Of a stretch of DNA of 57,669 nucleotides, positions 23,536 to 35,235 are shown in pieces (the stretch's first letter is position 1; each line of letters opens with the position of its first letter). The translations under genes were made by a program, and so were the position numbers. Under the pieces are notes generated by a model. The model was given only the letters and a program-made list of their open reading frames with translations. It made no database searches and had not been told where the DNA came from. Origin of the DNA: Russula earlei (lineage: Eukaryota > Basidiomycota > Agaricomycetes > Russulales > Russulaceae); NCBI GenBank assembly GCA_025769875.1, contig JAGFNK010000336.1, positions 1 to 57,669 of the forward strand, given 5' to 3'.

Positions 23536-26500
23536 ATGGTAAAGGTTCATGAACATGACACAGCTCTGCCAGCTTTCCAGCGAAAATGGACATGGCTTCG
23601 GACTCGGACGACCGCCATTTTGGCGTCAATGGTATTCAGTTTTATCATGCTCTCCTTATGGCATCGCTTTTTTCTCAAGACTCTCCTTTCGAGCGTTATC
23701 ATTCATCTCCCTGCAGACGCGGCAAGTGCTAAGATGGGATTTCCCGACCCCACCTTCCCTCCTTTCTCTTCCAATGGTCGCACAGATCAGGTACAGTGGG
23801 ACAAATACACACTCGTCCTGCATGGACAGCGCGTCTTGATATAGTAAGCATTTGAGTTTTGCTCTCCCGAAGCCAGTGGCCTAATCTTGGCAGCTCGGGC
23901 GAACTTCACACCTTCCGCTTGCCTGTACCTTCCCTTTGGCTGGATATTCTCCAGAAAGTCAAGGCAGCAGGGCTCAATGCGGTCTCACTCTACACTCACT
24001 GGGGCCTGTTGAATCCTTCTCCTGGGGTCGTCGATTTCGGTTCTTTTCGTGCTCTGCAGCCTCTGTTTGATGCAGCTCTCGTAGCTGGAGTGTGGGTAGT
24101 TCTCCGTCCCGGCCCTTACATAAATGCGGAGACGACTGCGGGTGGAATAGCACATTGGGTAACCAGCCAAACTGAGGGCTCTCTTCGGACGAACGCAACA
24201 GACTTCCATGCTGCATGGCAGGATTACATCGAGGGCATTATTATACAAACGGCACCTAATCAGATCACTGAGGGCGGGCCTGTCATTGGTAAGCTGCGTT
24301 TGTCACTCGGAAGCGTCGTGTGAATGACAATCATTTGTAAAGCGATCCAAGTTGGTGTGTGCCAACATCCCCACTAGGAGACACAGCTTGCAGATAACTG
24401 GTCCGATCAGATAACGAATACTTTCAGAGCGCGCACGGGACTGCACGATACTTTGCCGAGCTCGAAGAAGCCTATCATAACTCATCCATTGTTGTTCCGC
24501 TCACATACAACGACCCTGGCGAAGGAAGGAACTTTGTCAACGGGACGGTGCGGACCACCAGTCTTTCCTCCATGCGGTTGTTTCTCATACGTGCACTTTC
24601 TCACAGGGTGCCGTTGATATATACGGGTGCGTCCAACCTTGCCTTGTCCTGTCCTGTAACACCGCTTATAGGCGAAGTTTTGATTCGTACCCACAAGGAT
24701 TCGATTGCTCTCACCAAGAATTATGGAATCCTGTCGTGACACATTACTACGAGTATCATGAAGGTTTGACGTCTTCACTACGTTGAGATAATCGCACCCA
24801 TTCCCTGTATTCGTAGAAACTAACCCGAGCCAGCCATTTTACGTTCCTGAGGTACGATGCATGGACATACGTTTAATGCACCCTATAAACAGTGATAAGT
24901 TTCAAGGTGGCTCTTTTGACGCATGGGGCCCCACTGCTCCTGGCTATGCTTCCTGTCGGGAGATGACAGGTCCGAGTTTCCAATCCGTCTTTTATCGCCA
25001 GCTATGGGCCTCCAATGCAAAACTGATGAACTTCTATATGTTCTATGGGTACGTTCTTATCGTTATCAGTAGCTACTCTTGAAATCATCATCCGCGTCGT
25101 GGAACAGAGGCACCTCTTGGGGTGGCCTCCCTTTCCCAGGAGTCTATAGTAATGTCCATTTGCAACCAGTCTCCGTGGTGGCTAACGCCTAAGTACAGCG
25201 TCTTATGATTACGGTGCAGCAGTTGAAGAATCTCGCGAAATTACGAGTAAATTTACTGAGCTCAAATCTCAGGGCCTGTTTTTAAGGAGCTCGCCAGAGT
25301 TTCTCAAGACTGATCGAATAGGAAACAGCACGTCGGGGCCGTGCGAGGTCTCTAATCCTGCTGCTTTCGTGACATTATTGAAGAATCCGGACACTGGTAC
25401 CTGCTTCTGGATTGCGCGCCAGGCCAACTCATCGTCTACGTATGCGCACTATGTCTCACTTCGCACCCTCTGCTAACATCTGGCAGCGCGCTGACAGCCT
25501 TCAATCTAACAGTGACAACAAGCGTGGGAACCATCTCTATCCCCCAGACAGTTCCCAACATCACCCTCAAAGGCCGACAGTCTAAAGTGATAGTGACGGA
25601 CTATCATTATGGTTCCTCTGGTTTCATTCTCTGGTCTACTGCACCCATCTTCTTCGCTGGACGGATCGGTACCCGTGATGTGCTATATGTCACCGCCGAC
25701 CGCGGTGAGCCCAGTGAACTTGCGTTGTCTCATTCAGGGAGGGTCGACCTCAGATTCCCAGAGGGTGTTGAAGGAGGGGGCCCTTTCCCCGTTATCGATA
25801 CAAACACCTCACTGGTGCTGGTCTCTACATCGTATACTGCAGGCATATTTTTTGCTCCAATTCTCAGTGGGATTGGCCCGCATGCAAACTACTGGCAAAT
25901 AGGTACCAACTCCTCCGTATTAGTAGGCGGCCCGCATCTCGTCAGGAATGCCTCTCTCGGAGCGGATGGAACCCTCGCCCTTAATGGTGATTTGAATGCC
26001 AGCGTCACACTTCAAGTCATTGGACCGCCTCGCATGACAGCTGTGACTTGGAACGGCAAACCGGTCCTGAAGGACACTACTGCGACATCTAGTCTCTCTC
26101 GGCTTCCAGGAACGTTTGTTGGCAACCTGACGTTCTCGAATACCAAAATCACAGTACCAACCCTTGCGACGTGGAAATTCAGCGACAGTCTGCCGGAGAT
26201 CCAAGCGACCTTCGACGACTCTAACTGGATTGTCGCCAATCATACAACGACCAACATCCCGTTCAAGCCCTATTACGGAGATGGACGAGTTTTATATGGA
26301 TGTGACTATGGATTGTATGCCAAATATGACCCTAACTTTAAGCATGAGCCACTGATGTGTCATCTCAGCTGCGAGAATATCGTGCTCTGGCGGGGACATT
26401 TCAACTCTACAGGTCAAGAGACCTCTGTCAATTTGTCTATCAATGGTGGCGAGGGTAATTTTGTGACTTGCTGTCCCTGAGCACCCGCCTGACATCCAAC

Positions 26501-27634
26501 AGCGTTTGCTGCCAGCGTCTGGTTAAACTCGCACTTCCTAGGCACTTCGTTTGGCAAGTACGTTCTGTTCACCGCCTAGTCATAATGCTCTGATGATGCC
26601 AAATTTCGTAGCTCGACGAATAATCGTCACATTCTCGAAGAGACCGACGATGAATTCACCTTCCCAACTGATGCTCTGATACCCAGTGCGGACAACGTTG
26701 TTACCATCGTCCAGGTAAGAGCACAGGCCGTGCGAGACTTGCTATTGAGCCGCGATACCTTATAGGACAACATGGGCCTAAACGAGACGAACGGCAGTCA
26801 GTAGGTCCTTTGCTCACTTCGGGACTCTCATCTGAGCCCGTCAAAGGTATGACGGACGATTCGAAATCTCCGCGCGGCGTGCGTGGCTTCAAACTCAACA
26901 ACGGCACATTCTGTGCTTGGAAGGTCCAGGGCAAAGTTGGCGGATACACAGGGTGAGAATGCTAATCTTGTCCTCCTGGCCCTCATCCCAATCGTGGCAC
27001 GTAGTTTTCCCGACACCACGCGCGGTGTGCTGAACGAAGGCGGTCTCTTCGGCGAGCGTGCAGGCTGGCATCTCCCTGAGTTCGACACCAGGAGCTGGGT
27101 GGAACGACCCCTCTCGGCCGGCCTGCCTCATGGCGCCGCAGGCGTCGGGTTCTTCGTCACCACGTTTCCGTTGAATATCCCTGCAGGACTCGACGTGATG
27201 CTATCATTCACGTTCGATGACACCGCTCAGCCATACCGTGCGCTGCTCTTCGTCAACGGATGGATGATGGGCAAGCGCGTGGCGAACCTCGGGTACGCCG
27301 TGTTCACCAACTTTGCGAAATGACGCACGAGAAATCATACTCATACTCATGCACATAGACCCCAATTCAAGTTTCCCGTACATCAGGGCATCTTGGATTA
27401 TGGCGGAACCAAGTACGCCATTCCCATCGTCACTTATATGCCTATATCGATGGTGATACTTGATACAGTACTGTTGCAGTTGCTCTGTGGGCGATGGCAG
27501 CTGTTCCAATCGCACCCACGCTTGAACTTACACTCGACACTGTGCTGGAAGGAGGCGTTGGTCCCATTGTCCCCAACAACCCGGCTTGGACCCCAGATGG
27601 AAGGGAGATTAGCGAAAGAAGTTACCAGAAATGA
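23536..27634 (+). CDS. GH35 beta-galactosidase with N-terminal membrane anchor
   Basis: Hydrolyses terminal beta-galactosides. Eighteen exons are read: 23536-23843, 23894-24288, 24343-24354, 24411-24547, 24607-24626, 24678-24763, 24817-24851, 24900-25048, 25108-25148, 25199-25439, 25487-26454, 26503-26557, 26612-26714, 26766-26796, 26847-26952, 27005-27292, 27359-27412 and 27469-27634. They total 3,195 bases, 1,064 residues. After a short cytosolic start comes a hydrophobic segment (residues ~27-55), an uncleaved anchor or signal. Catalytic-domain motifs: SGELHTFRLPVPSLWLDILQ, GLNAVSLYTHWGLLNP, VLRPGPYINAE, IQVDNEY (acid/base Glu), GAVDIYGFDSYPQGFDC and PEFQGGSFDAWGP (nucleophile Glu), then YGGTSWGGL. 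Beta-sandwich domains follow, ending with GRWKVGG-type, GFFVTTF and NGWMMGKRVANLGPQ motifs. The gene is intact. It converges on NOP12 with a 76-base gap. Confidence 0.94.
24343..24354 (+). other. 12-base micro-exon of the GH35 gene
   Basis: The exon before it ends in phase 1 (GTC ATT G) and the one after it starts AT AAC GAA TAC. The 12 bases at 24343-24354 lie between a TAAAG acceptor and a GTGTGT donor and restore AIQVDNEY, the conserved acid/base motif. Skipping them would remove four residues in frame, next to the catalytic Glu. Confidence 0.8.
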
Positions 27635-27710
27635 ATGACATTATTGACTATCCACGCGGCGCGCAGACGATGACGTGAAAAAAAAGGCTGCACTATCCTA
27701 TCATCTCATC

Positions 27711-29594
27711 TCATTTCTTCGTGTTTTGTCTTGCCATGCTCCGCTCACTGCGCGCGCGGCTCTTCTTCTGACGGGTGATTGCACTTGCGCCCTTGTGCTC
27801 GGCCGAGATTTTTCGCACGCGCACTCGGTCTTTCCGTTGCTCTGGCACCTTCAAAGCACTCCGTGCCCTTTTCTTTGCGAGGCGCCGAGCGACGCGTTCT
27901 GCGTCGATGGCCTTGGCGGCCTTGCGGTCGGCCTTGGATAAGTGGGCCAGCTGCGCGCCTAGATTCGGGTTACCCTTGGGTACAGGTCGTGGGTATGGGC
28001 TTCGTAGACGCGCGAGCACTTTGTGAGAGAGTCATGGTAGAGGTGCGGGGATCGCGGGGAACGTTGAGTGAGCGGGGCAAGGCTTTACAACGTTCAACGC
28101 GAAGCTTGCGCTTAGCGAACTTGAGCTTGTCGGATTCAAGAGCGAGTACCTCGTCTACACATTCACGGTCCTGCCTCCGAATCATACAGCTGATCACGCT
28201 TGGAGCGAGCGAAATGACCGTACCGCAAATTGGACGTACGCGAAGCCTTTTCCCAATTGCGTGTCCTTGTCGCGGACGATTCGCACACGCGTCACCCATG
28301 TTTTCGGGTCGGACCCATGAGCATTTGGGTCGCCTGTGTCTTCCTCGTCCTCGTCAGAGCCGCCTGCAACTGCGGTGCGAGGACCAAGCTCTGCACTGAC
28401 GACGCCTTCGAAAAATGTGCGCAAGTCCTCCTCACGGCTCGCGAAGTCCAGGCTTCCAACGAAGATGGTGCGCTTCGGGATCGCCTGCACCGCCTCCTGC
28501 GGTGTCCGCGCGCAGGGTGTGGCCCATGTATTGCGTATTGTCGAGCGCGGCAACGGCACGCCTCGCGGACTCGTCGGGAGCAAGGTCCGCTCCATGCGCA
28601 AAGACGACATAGGCCGTGACGGCGGCCGCATCCGCGTGAAGCTCGTGCATTATGAAGGCGGCCCTCTTCTTGTCCGAAGGGCCGAGCCGCGGCTGTGGCG
28701 CCGAGGCCTCGTCGCCTTTGGACGCGCGCCACTCCGCCGTGCGCTCGAGGCTGTGGGCGCGCGGCGCAGGCGGAGCGGATGTTGGCCTCTGGAACGCGAC
28801 GGAGCGGAAGCGCATGGACTCTATCTTGGCTCCCGGTACGTGCGAAAGTATATGTCGCTTCAGATCCTTCAGGGAAGACTGGTGACGATGGGCGAGGCTA
28901 GTGAGGCAAGGGAGGAAGGGACTCGAGGCATCTGGTGCGTACCTTGCTCTTTGCAGGCTTCCACGGGTACGTTACCGAGGAACATTGTGCGCGCGTCGCG
29001 TCGCTCCTTTGTCTCATCGGGGGGGACTTGGTGTGCATGTCTCGACCGTGTCTGGCTATGTCGACCCTTCTTGGCTGTCGTCTCGTGAGCGAGTTGGGAT
29101 GTATCCTCTTCGCCTTCGGGAGTGGCACTCGGCTGCTTCTCGATATTTTGCTTGTCAGCTTCTTCGGGTCCTTCATCGGCCTCCTCGTCATCGCTCTGCT
29201 GTGGAATATTTTCCACTCTGGCCTTTTTCTTTGAAGCCTGACGTCCTTTCCCTTCTTTGACCTTTTTAGAATGCAGCGCACCTCCTTTGGATGTTGACGG
29301 TGACCGGACGGAAGGCCGTTCCCCAGCGTTCAGGGACTTTTTACGTTTAGAGGGAGAAGACGCATCTTTCAAAAGGTCTCCCTTTCGCTTGGTCGTAGTA
29401 TTCGATGACTGCCGTCCTGGGGTTCGATGGGAGGGTCGATATCTAGTCACGACATACGCCGTTGAATGCCCGAGAGGGTTTCGAATCGCAGGAAAACGTA
29501 CTGAGGAGCGCAGAAGAGCATCTAAATCCCCATCAATGTGCTTATCACCTTTTGAGCGACGCTTTCCAAGCAGGAATGAAGACAAGCTCATCAC
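27711..29594 (-). CDS. NOP12: Nucleolar RNA-binding protein Nop12
   Basis: Two-RRM protein of pre-60S ribosome assembly. The start at 29594 (MMSLSSFLLGKRR, DLDALLRSS) is followed by a Lys/Ser/Glu-rich nucleolar tract, then RRM1 (RRDARTMFLGNVPVE, SSLKDLKRHILSHVPGAKIE, MRFRSVAFQRPT and AYVVFAHGAD, then AALDNTQYMGHTLRAD), RRM2 (KRTIFVGSLDFASREEDL, VRIVRDKDTQLGKGFAYVQF, then VLALESDKLKFAKRKLRVER) and a basic tail that ends at 27711. Smooth joining needs one base skipped at G3 28477-28479 (giving DPKRTIFVGS), one at T3 28950-28952 (giving KSKSSLKDLKRH), and probably one at G4 29419-29422. Without these the frame breaks inside the RRMs. An essential-type gene with several breaks in homopolymers points to base-calling errors. 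Confidence 0.86.
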
Positions 29595-29707
29595 ACACGG
29601 AACTCTGCATCGACTTTGCGCGCGTCACAACGGCGGGTGATCGGACCGTAGTGATCGGGCTAATCCATATTTGACATCCTATAACGTTTGGTAAACTAAA
29701 TATTTAT

Positions 29708-29779
29708 GGGCGTTTGGCACAGTGGTAGCGCGCACGCTTTGCATGCGTGAGGTCAAGGGTTCAAACCCCTTAACGTCCA
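29708..29779 (+). tRNA. tRNA-Ala (anticodon TGC)
   Basis: A 72-base cloverleaf without an intron. The acceptor stem GGGCGTT pairs with AACGTCC, including the G3:U70 wobble pair that identifies tRNA-Ala. The D-arm has GTGGTAGC. The anticodon stem CACGC/GCGTG encloses loop TTTGCAT, with TGC at positions 34-36. The T-arm AAGGG-TTCAAAC-CCCTT is intact and carries the B box. The discriminator base is A. Confidence 0.97.
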
Positions 29780-29780
29780 A

Positions 29781-29787
29781 TTTTTTT
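29781..29787 (+). terminator. RNA polymerase III terminator of tRNA-Ala
   Basis: A run of seven T starts two bases after the discriminator base, the standard Pol III stop signal. Confidence 0.85.
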
Positions 29788-31615
29788 CACCTTCATTGCC
29801 ACTTAATTGGGGCCAACAAATTGAAGGCCAAGGTAATGTGGTTAGTCACAGTACTGTGGGTGATCGGGAACTCGCAGTTGATCACCATCTTTGCGATTCC
29901 GTAATTTGCTCAAACAACTCCATTCAAAACTTTGTAGACTATTGAGTGCCATTAATGTCATTCTAGCAAAGAAAACTGGAGGTCCATCGAGTGGTTTTCG
30001 AGTAATATTTCGGCTGGGGGTGACTGCCGAGTTCCCGATCCGATCACCCAGCATCTAATCAAATCCGACCGGAGTGTTCTCAATCTTCTGTAAGCCGATA
30101 CGACGGCTCTCGGCAATCGGCAATGAAGCTTACCGTACTTTAACTTTTTGTTGATACACACTTTATCGACGACCAACTGACCGCATTTATCACCATCAGA
30201 TGGATGTTCTTGTTTAAAAAGGCAGCGAGGGCTCGTGGACTACTAGTACGCCGAACTCAGGAAGCATCTGCCAGCGAACCCAGGATGCCACACCGCCACC
30301 GCACATGTAACGGAAGTAGTCCAAGCACAACACGGCGTGATCGGGCTACTGACTTATATCAACAACTCCAGAGCGAAGAACGACTTCCGTGTATCGATGG
30401 CGGCACCTGGACGTTACGTCATGCAGTCACCGGAAGGACGTGTACGTGTGGGCATATCTGCCTTGCGCACCTCCGCGGCGCGCGCGGTCCATGTATTATC
30501 CTGTCCAGTATCCACGCTCCCTCGATCTGTTGCCTTGCTGCACAGCGCGTGCGCGAGGTTCACAGGCGCGCAACGTTCCCCTCGTTGCTTTTTCGACCAC
30601 GACGGCGGAATCCCCTGCCAGTCCCAGTCAGTCAGTCAGTCAGTCAGCCAGTCAGTCAGCCAGCCACGGTGGAACTCGGACGGAAGCCAGCCGCGGGAGC
30701 ATGCCACGGCACGGACCGGTGGACAACGACCCCCTTGCCTGTCCCACTTTGTGGAGTCAGTTGAGCTCGGTCCCACTGCGGTCCCAATCGAAGGGTTCTC
30801 TGATGTGTGGCGTGGAGGCGTCCTGGAGGCGGTTGCGCGTTGGTCCACGAAATATTTCGAGACAACCGCGAGACAACCGCCGATGGGCGTGATTAAATGC
30901 GCGAATTTGGCGTCGGCTACGTGGACGCGCAGGATCATTTCAACCGCTGTCGCCGCGGCAGAGACTTACTTACGCGCACAGCCAAACGGGTCGTTGGAGT
31001 TATTGATTATCGGGTTCGGGGCGCCAGCTAGATTTGGATCTATATCATTGTATGATAATAAGCTCAAAGCCTAACGACGCACAAACTTTGATGCACATGG
31101 GCACACTATCATGACGCAGGCGCAGGACTTCAAGATATTGGCGTAATCCCGAGCCCTACAAACTGTTAGAAGATGTTGGACATTGCAGCCACACACTGCG
31201 CCATCTCATGGACTTATTCGTAGTCGTCCGAGTTTTTTGTAACCCATTGCGTACATTTGCCTAGTCTTCCCCGACCCCGACTTCCGCCTGCTCTCGTTCC
31301 CATCGCACGCGTCCTCCTCCAAAATAGAAGAGTGGGTTTAGGGTTCAGAGTGCGCTGGCAGCAGCGTGCATTGACATGATAGGCCCCGGTCAATGGGCAT
31401 GCTACTTTAGCTATGCCAAGTCATGGCTCGCTGGAAAGACGATCGCTAGCATGGCGGTTGACAGCCTTCAATGGCCTCCTGGATCTAGGTATTCAGACCA
31501 CTTGACCCTTTGAGGTCTATGTGCTATAGACAACGTGGCCCGAAATACAATACTCGGTCACAACATCTAAGACCGTATAGAGGGCATGGTGTCACCCTGA
31601 CTCCTTCTGACGATA
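29788..31615. other. 1.8 kb with no supported gene
   Basis: Overlapping plus-strand open stretches at 30204-30764 and 30337-31074 show no family motif and contain a CAGT microsatellite translated as SVSQSVSQ. I see no splice chain, RNA gene or repeat other than that microsatellite. Confidence 0.4.
30624..30666 (+). repeat. (CAGT)n microsatellite
   Basis: Tandem CAGT units with interspersed CAGC units. A four-base unit in a genuine coding exon would be frame-unstable, which argues against the overlapping open reading frames being genes. Confidence 0.85.
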
Positions 31616-32743
31616 TCACAGCTTCTGTTGCGCGCTTCCTTTGTCCCACCTCTGAAATGTAGCGACCAGCGCCATCTGGTGAGCCACCGCAAGGCAACGC
31701 TGTCCCTCACGCCAGTTATCTGGTAACTGTGCATGCCTGTCCGTAATGTTCGCAGGGGCGGTCCACACCTCCGTGTAGAGCTCGTGGCGACCCTGAGGGT
31801 TCTCGATGAAGCGACCTGCTGCGAAAACGCCCACAGTACGGATGCCCTGTGGTATAGGCGCTTTGAACTCTATGGCCATTGTGACTGTCGGGAACCAGTT
31901 GGGGCCCAGGGTAACCCCTTGCACTGCTGCGGGCAAGAGTCCCGGGAAAACATCGCAAATGACTGGGAGGATGGATGACGAGATATGTTCGCCCGGGTGA
32001 AGCTCATACAATCGACCATCCTCCACGCCTCCAGGCCCTTCGCCCGCGGCGAGCCGTTCGTGGTGCTCAGCAACTGAATTGTCACGTGAGATCAGTATTT
32101 GACCGTGGAAATTGACCGCATCTGGCCATTCGAGGGGGACGGCGCGTGAGGGTAACATGCGGAAGGGTGTCCAACGCGCCTTCGGGGCCGGAGCGCGAAG
32201 TGCGAACGACTCGTTTGCTGGAGGCTCGCCCGGATCGATCACACCATACACAAGATGTGAGGTTACCCCAGGTTCGCTCTAGGACGGCGTTAGTATGGAG
32301 AGATAGAGGATGGTGAGACGGACTCCTTGGACGAGCTCAGCAGAAAGATGTGTGAATCCTTGTCCCGACCGAAGGCGTCTCACACGGACCTCTGCGAGTC
32401 CGACAGAGAGGGGCCGGAGAAAGTGGGCAGTCAGATGCAAGGGATCCTTATGGGTGGAATCAGATTGAAAATGGGCGGTTGCTTCTATCACTATTCCAAG
32501 GAGGTATCCTAAAATCTAGATCAGCATTAGAATAAGACAAGTCTGCAGAAGAATCACCTCCGTTTGGCACTCTGGCTCTGAAAGTAAAACGATCAGGTAT
32601 AAAGTTGCACGCACGGGATAAGATGCCACAGACGCTCACGGTCCTATGGTCCATTCGGGATCCAATGCCGCGGTATAGGTGCCGACCCCGCTGTTATCAG
32701 AGTAGGTGAGGCAGGTCTTGGAGGCTACGCTGAAGGGTGCCAT
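31616..32743 (-). CDS. Thioesterase-like superfamily protein (acyl-CoA thioesterase fold)
   Basis: Exons 32743-32640, 32577-32558, 32324 to 32508 and 31616 to 32278 total 972 bases, 323 residues. The start MAPFSVASKTCLTYSDNS is followed by AALDPEWTIG, VPNGGYLLGIVIEATAHFQ and HKDPLHLTAHFLRPLSVGLA, then EVRVRRLRSGQGFTHLSAEL: the first hot-dog unit. The second has GPNWFPTVTMAIEFKAPIP and VGVFAAGRFIENPQGRHEL, then YTEVWTAP. The pattern fits double hot-dog thioesterase-like proteins (TesB-type fold) common in fungi. The acyl substrate and the cell compartment cannot be read from the sequence; no targeting peptide is visible. The gene is intact. A TATA box lies 92 bases upstream of the ATG. Confidence 0.88.
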
Positions 32744-32834
32744 GAAAAGTTGGGTGAGATGATGAAGGATTAATAATTAGCTGGTTTTAAAAAAAGGTTA
32801 GGCGAATCGCCTCGGGCTTCTCATGTAAGACGGT

Positions 32835-32841
32835 CTTTATA
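32835..32841 (-). promoter_or_regulatory. TATA box of the thioesterase-like gene
   Basis: TATAAAG on the minus strand, about 92 bases before the ATG at 32743, a usual distance for a fungal core promoter with a short 5' UTR. Confidence 0.55.
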
Positions 32842-33692
32842 AGCGTAGCCGCCTGCGCGTATCATTTCTCGGACGCGTACACGGTGGTGAAGGAGGGTCG
32901 GGCAGAGGGTCGGGCAGCTGTACAGCCTCGGGGTTCGAGCTGACGTCATCATAGACTATGCTGGTGTGGTGACAGAGCCAAATGACCGACCAGCAAGAAC
33001 CGAGGTGTGAATACGGGTCAAGTCGGACATCAAGCACCGTACTTGCGGAGGAATCGGGAGGGTGGCATCGTGCCAACTAGCCATATGACCTTTTGAACCC
33101 TCATCGCCTCATGCACACCGGGACTTCAGTTGGGTCAAGGTGCATTGGTTTTGGAGATGGGGTGCCATAGGACCAGGTGCTTCACTAGTAGCTTGGTCCT
33201 ATCGCCCTTTGAGAACGGGGATGTTGTGAGCCCAGCTATATATATCATCCGAACGCTGGACGCATGTGTGATCGAGCTCGATCAGCAAGAGAATGAGATG
33301 GTCTCAGTCACGACAAACCCTCTGCCCAACTGGCAATGAGGCCTCCAGACCGCATCTACGTATGTTGACGCTAGGTGGGTACTCCGTTCGGTGATGTCGC
33401 TCGGATAATCGTCGAGGGATCAGACAGAAAAGGGAACTGACCCTTTCGATCGAGTGCCAGTGATTAACTTGGCGTGTCATTCTGCACAATGCCTCGTTGT
33501 ACGCCTTGATGCCACTGGTGACATTGAACACGGATCGTGCGTTTCAACAAGATTTGCGCAAGGTGGTGCCGTCACACCGGCCTAGATGCTCATTTCGGGC
33601 ACCTGAATAATGTCGGGCGCTTGATGCAATCACAATCCCTTCTCGATGGTGGTGCAGCCTGGCTGGCGGGCATGCATATGACACGCCCCACT
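32842..33692. other. Intergenic between divergent thioesterase and small-protein genes
   Basis: It contains a TATATATA stretch at about 33236 and short open stretches (33130-33339 plus, 33304-33531 minus) without motifs. No gene is supported. Confidence 0.4.
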
Positions 33693-33699
33693 TATAAAG
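33693..33699 (+). promoter_or_regulatory. TATA box of the gene at 33740
   Basis: TATAAAG about 47 bases before the start codon at 33740. This supports that open reading frame as a real transcription unit with a very short leader. Confidence 0.6.
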
Positions 33700-33739
33700 G
33701 TCCGATGGGCGACACCCGTGTCTCTGGTTTCCCCTTTCA

Positions 33740-34268
33740 ATGTCCGTATATGACCCATACCCAGCGCGGTATAGCCTTTACAGGGCCCCGTCTGCCCGGT
33801 CCTACTACTCTTATGCACCCTCCAGCCCGTTCAGCGTCTACGCGACGGATGACTGGTACTCCCGATCTATGCAGACCGGCGGTGTAGTCTCGGAGAGGGT
33901 GTATTACAGCCTCAATGGCAAGTTGATTCGGTCCTACAAAATTCGGAATTATAGGGTTAGTGGTCAGTGTTTACGAGCCGTATCACCCACATAGTTGACT
34001 CGCCGTCCAGAGAGCCCAGAAACATGTCTTGGACTTGTTCCCAGACATCTTGCTAGGCGTCGCCTCCTCCCGCATCCAATTTTTTGTGACGCGCCCTGGG
34101 TATTCTGGCGGCCAATACGTTGGCTTCCGATCGTACATATCGAAGCACGCGTGGCTGGCTGAAATAGACAGCTTGGCGGAGCATGACACGTTGGGGATCG
34201 AGGTTCGACCGAGTGTTTCATTCACAGAGTCCGTATCTAGTTTTTTCAATCGCTCACGGTTCCTCTAA
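33740..34268 (+). CDS. Small Tyr/Ser-rich N-terminal protein, function unknown
   Basis: Two exons, 33740-33955 and 34011-34268, joined in phase 0 across a 55-base GTTAGT...CAG intron, give 157 residues. The N-terminal third is rich in Tyr, Ser, Pro and Arg (YSLYRAPSARSYYSYAP). The rest is a compact domain: RAQKHVLDLFPDILLGV, IQFFVTRPGYSGGQYVGF, SKHAWLAEIDSLAEHDTLGI and EVRPSVSFTESVSSFF. There is no signal peptide or transmembrane segment. I do not recognise the family. The clean splice and the TATA box at -47 make it a credible gene. Its neighbours give no clue to its role. Confidence 0.62.
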
Positions 34269-35093
34269 GTTAGAGCATTTTTTTTGTATTTTGACGCTGT
34301 ACTGGCGTTCGTGTTGGCACCCGAGATGTAATCCAAGGACTACTATCGAGCGACAACAATGTAGTGAGCCGTGATGGAGATGGACTCGGGGACAGCAATG
34401 TCACCATTCACCGCGAGACTTGTTGCCGACATTTCTCGTGTGACGAAGGGCGTGCAATCCTGGTCGGACCTTTCTTCAAGAAAGGCGATGGTATCAAGAG
34501 CGTGGAACGCAGCTCTGCACACAACATGTCTCTGTCTCGTTCAGAATCCAGAACTCCCATTAGCCCGCTGTTGTTTCTCGAAACTCCAGGTAATAGAGCA
34601 CAATGACCTGGTTCTACCCTAATTACGAGATAACAGCCATCCGCTGCGTCACCGTGTAGCCCATTCGCACCATTCTTCAGGCCGATACAGAGAAAGTAGT
34701 CTATGCTACCGCAAATGTGAACACAAAACACATGCCGAGCGAGTCGGCAACTTGGCAACTGGGCAAGTCGCCTGGCTCTCTTGAGGTGAGGTCACTGGCA
34801 GTGAGAACCCACAACAACGTCTCGCGTTGCGTGTCGAGCTTTGCTATTACGGGATAACGAAACTCAGCTTCTCAGCGACCTCCCAACCCCCCATCATTCC
34901 GGATGTTTTTCAAGCCGTACTGGTTGGTACTCATGTGGGTCGCTGCTATAATAGCAACGGATGACAACCCATCAACGTGCATCAACACTTGAACATAAAA
35001 GCGATGCGATGCGATTGAAGAGAGATATTTCCGTACGCCCTGTCGATCCCAATTAGCACATTTGCTGATGGCAATATACAAAGAGGGGATCTC
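34269..35093. other. Intergenic, no supported feature
   Basis: Short overlapping open stretches only (for example 34364-34622 plus, 34408-34758 minus). No motif, repeat or RNA gene was found. Confidence 0.4.
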
Positions 35094-35100
35094 TATAAAG
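35094..35100 (+). promoter_or_regulatory. TATA box of the secreted-protein gene
   Basis: TATAAAG about 136 bases upstream of the ATG at 35236, in a region otherwise free of genes. Confidence 0.5.
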
Positions 35101-35235
35101 GGCTGTTGCATACGGACTGCTCGCCAGCTTTTGCCCGCTCCCCTTCGCATCATAGGTACTGGTTACCGATAATCGAGTTGCAACTTTCACACCGCCGTCA
35201 CACCTTGGCGGCTCGTACGATCCTAATCACAATCA

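Noticed and set aside
28336..29088. Plus-strand open reading frame of 250 codons
   Set aside because: It lies opposite the NOP12 RRMs and shows no domain.
30337..31074. Plus-strand open reading frame of 245 codons
   Set aside because: It includes a four-base microsatellite and competes with two other frames of similar length. No domain or promoter supports it.
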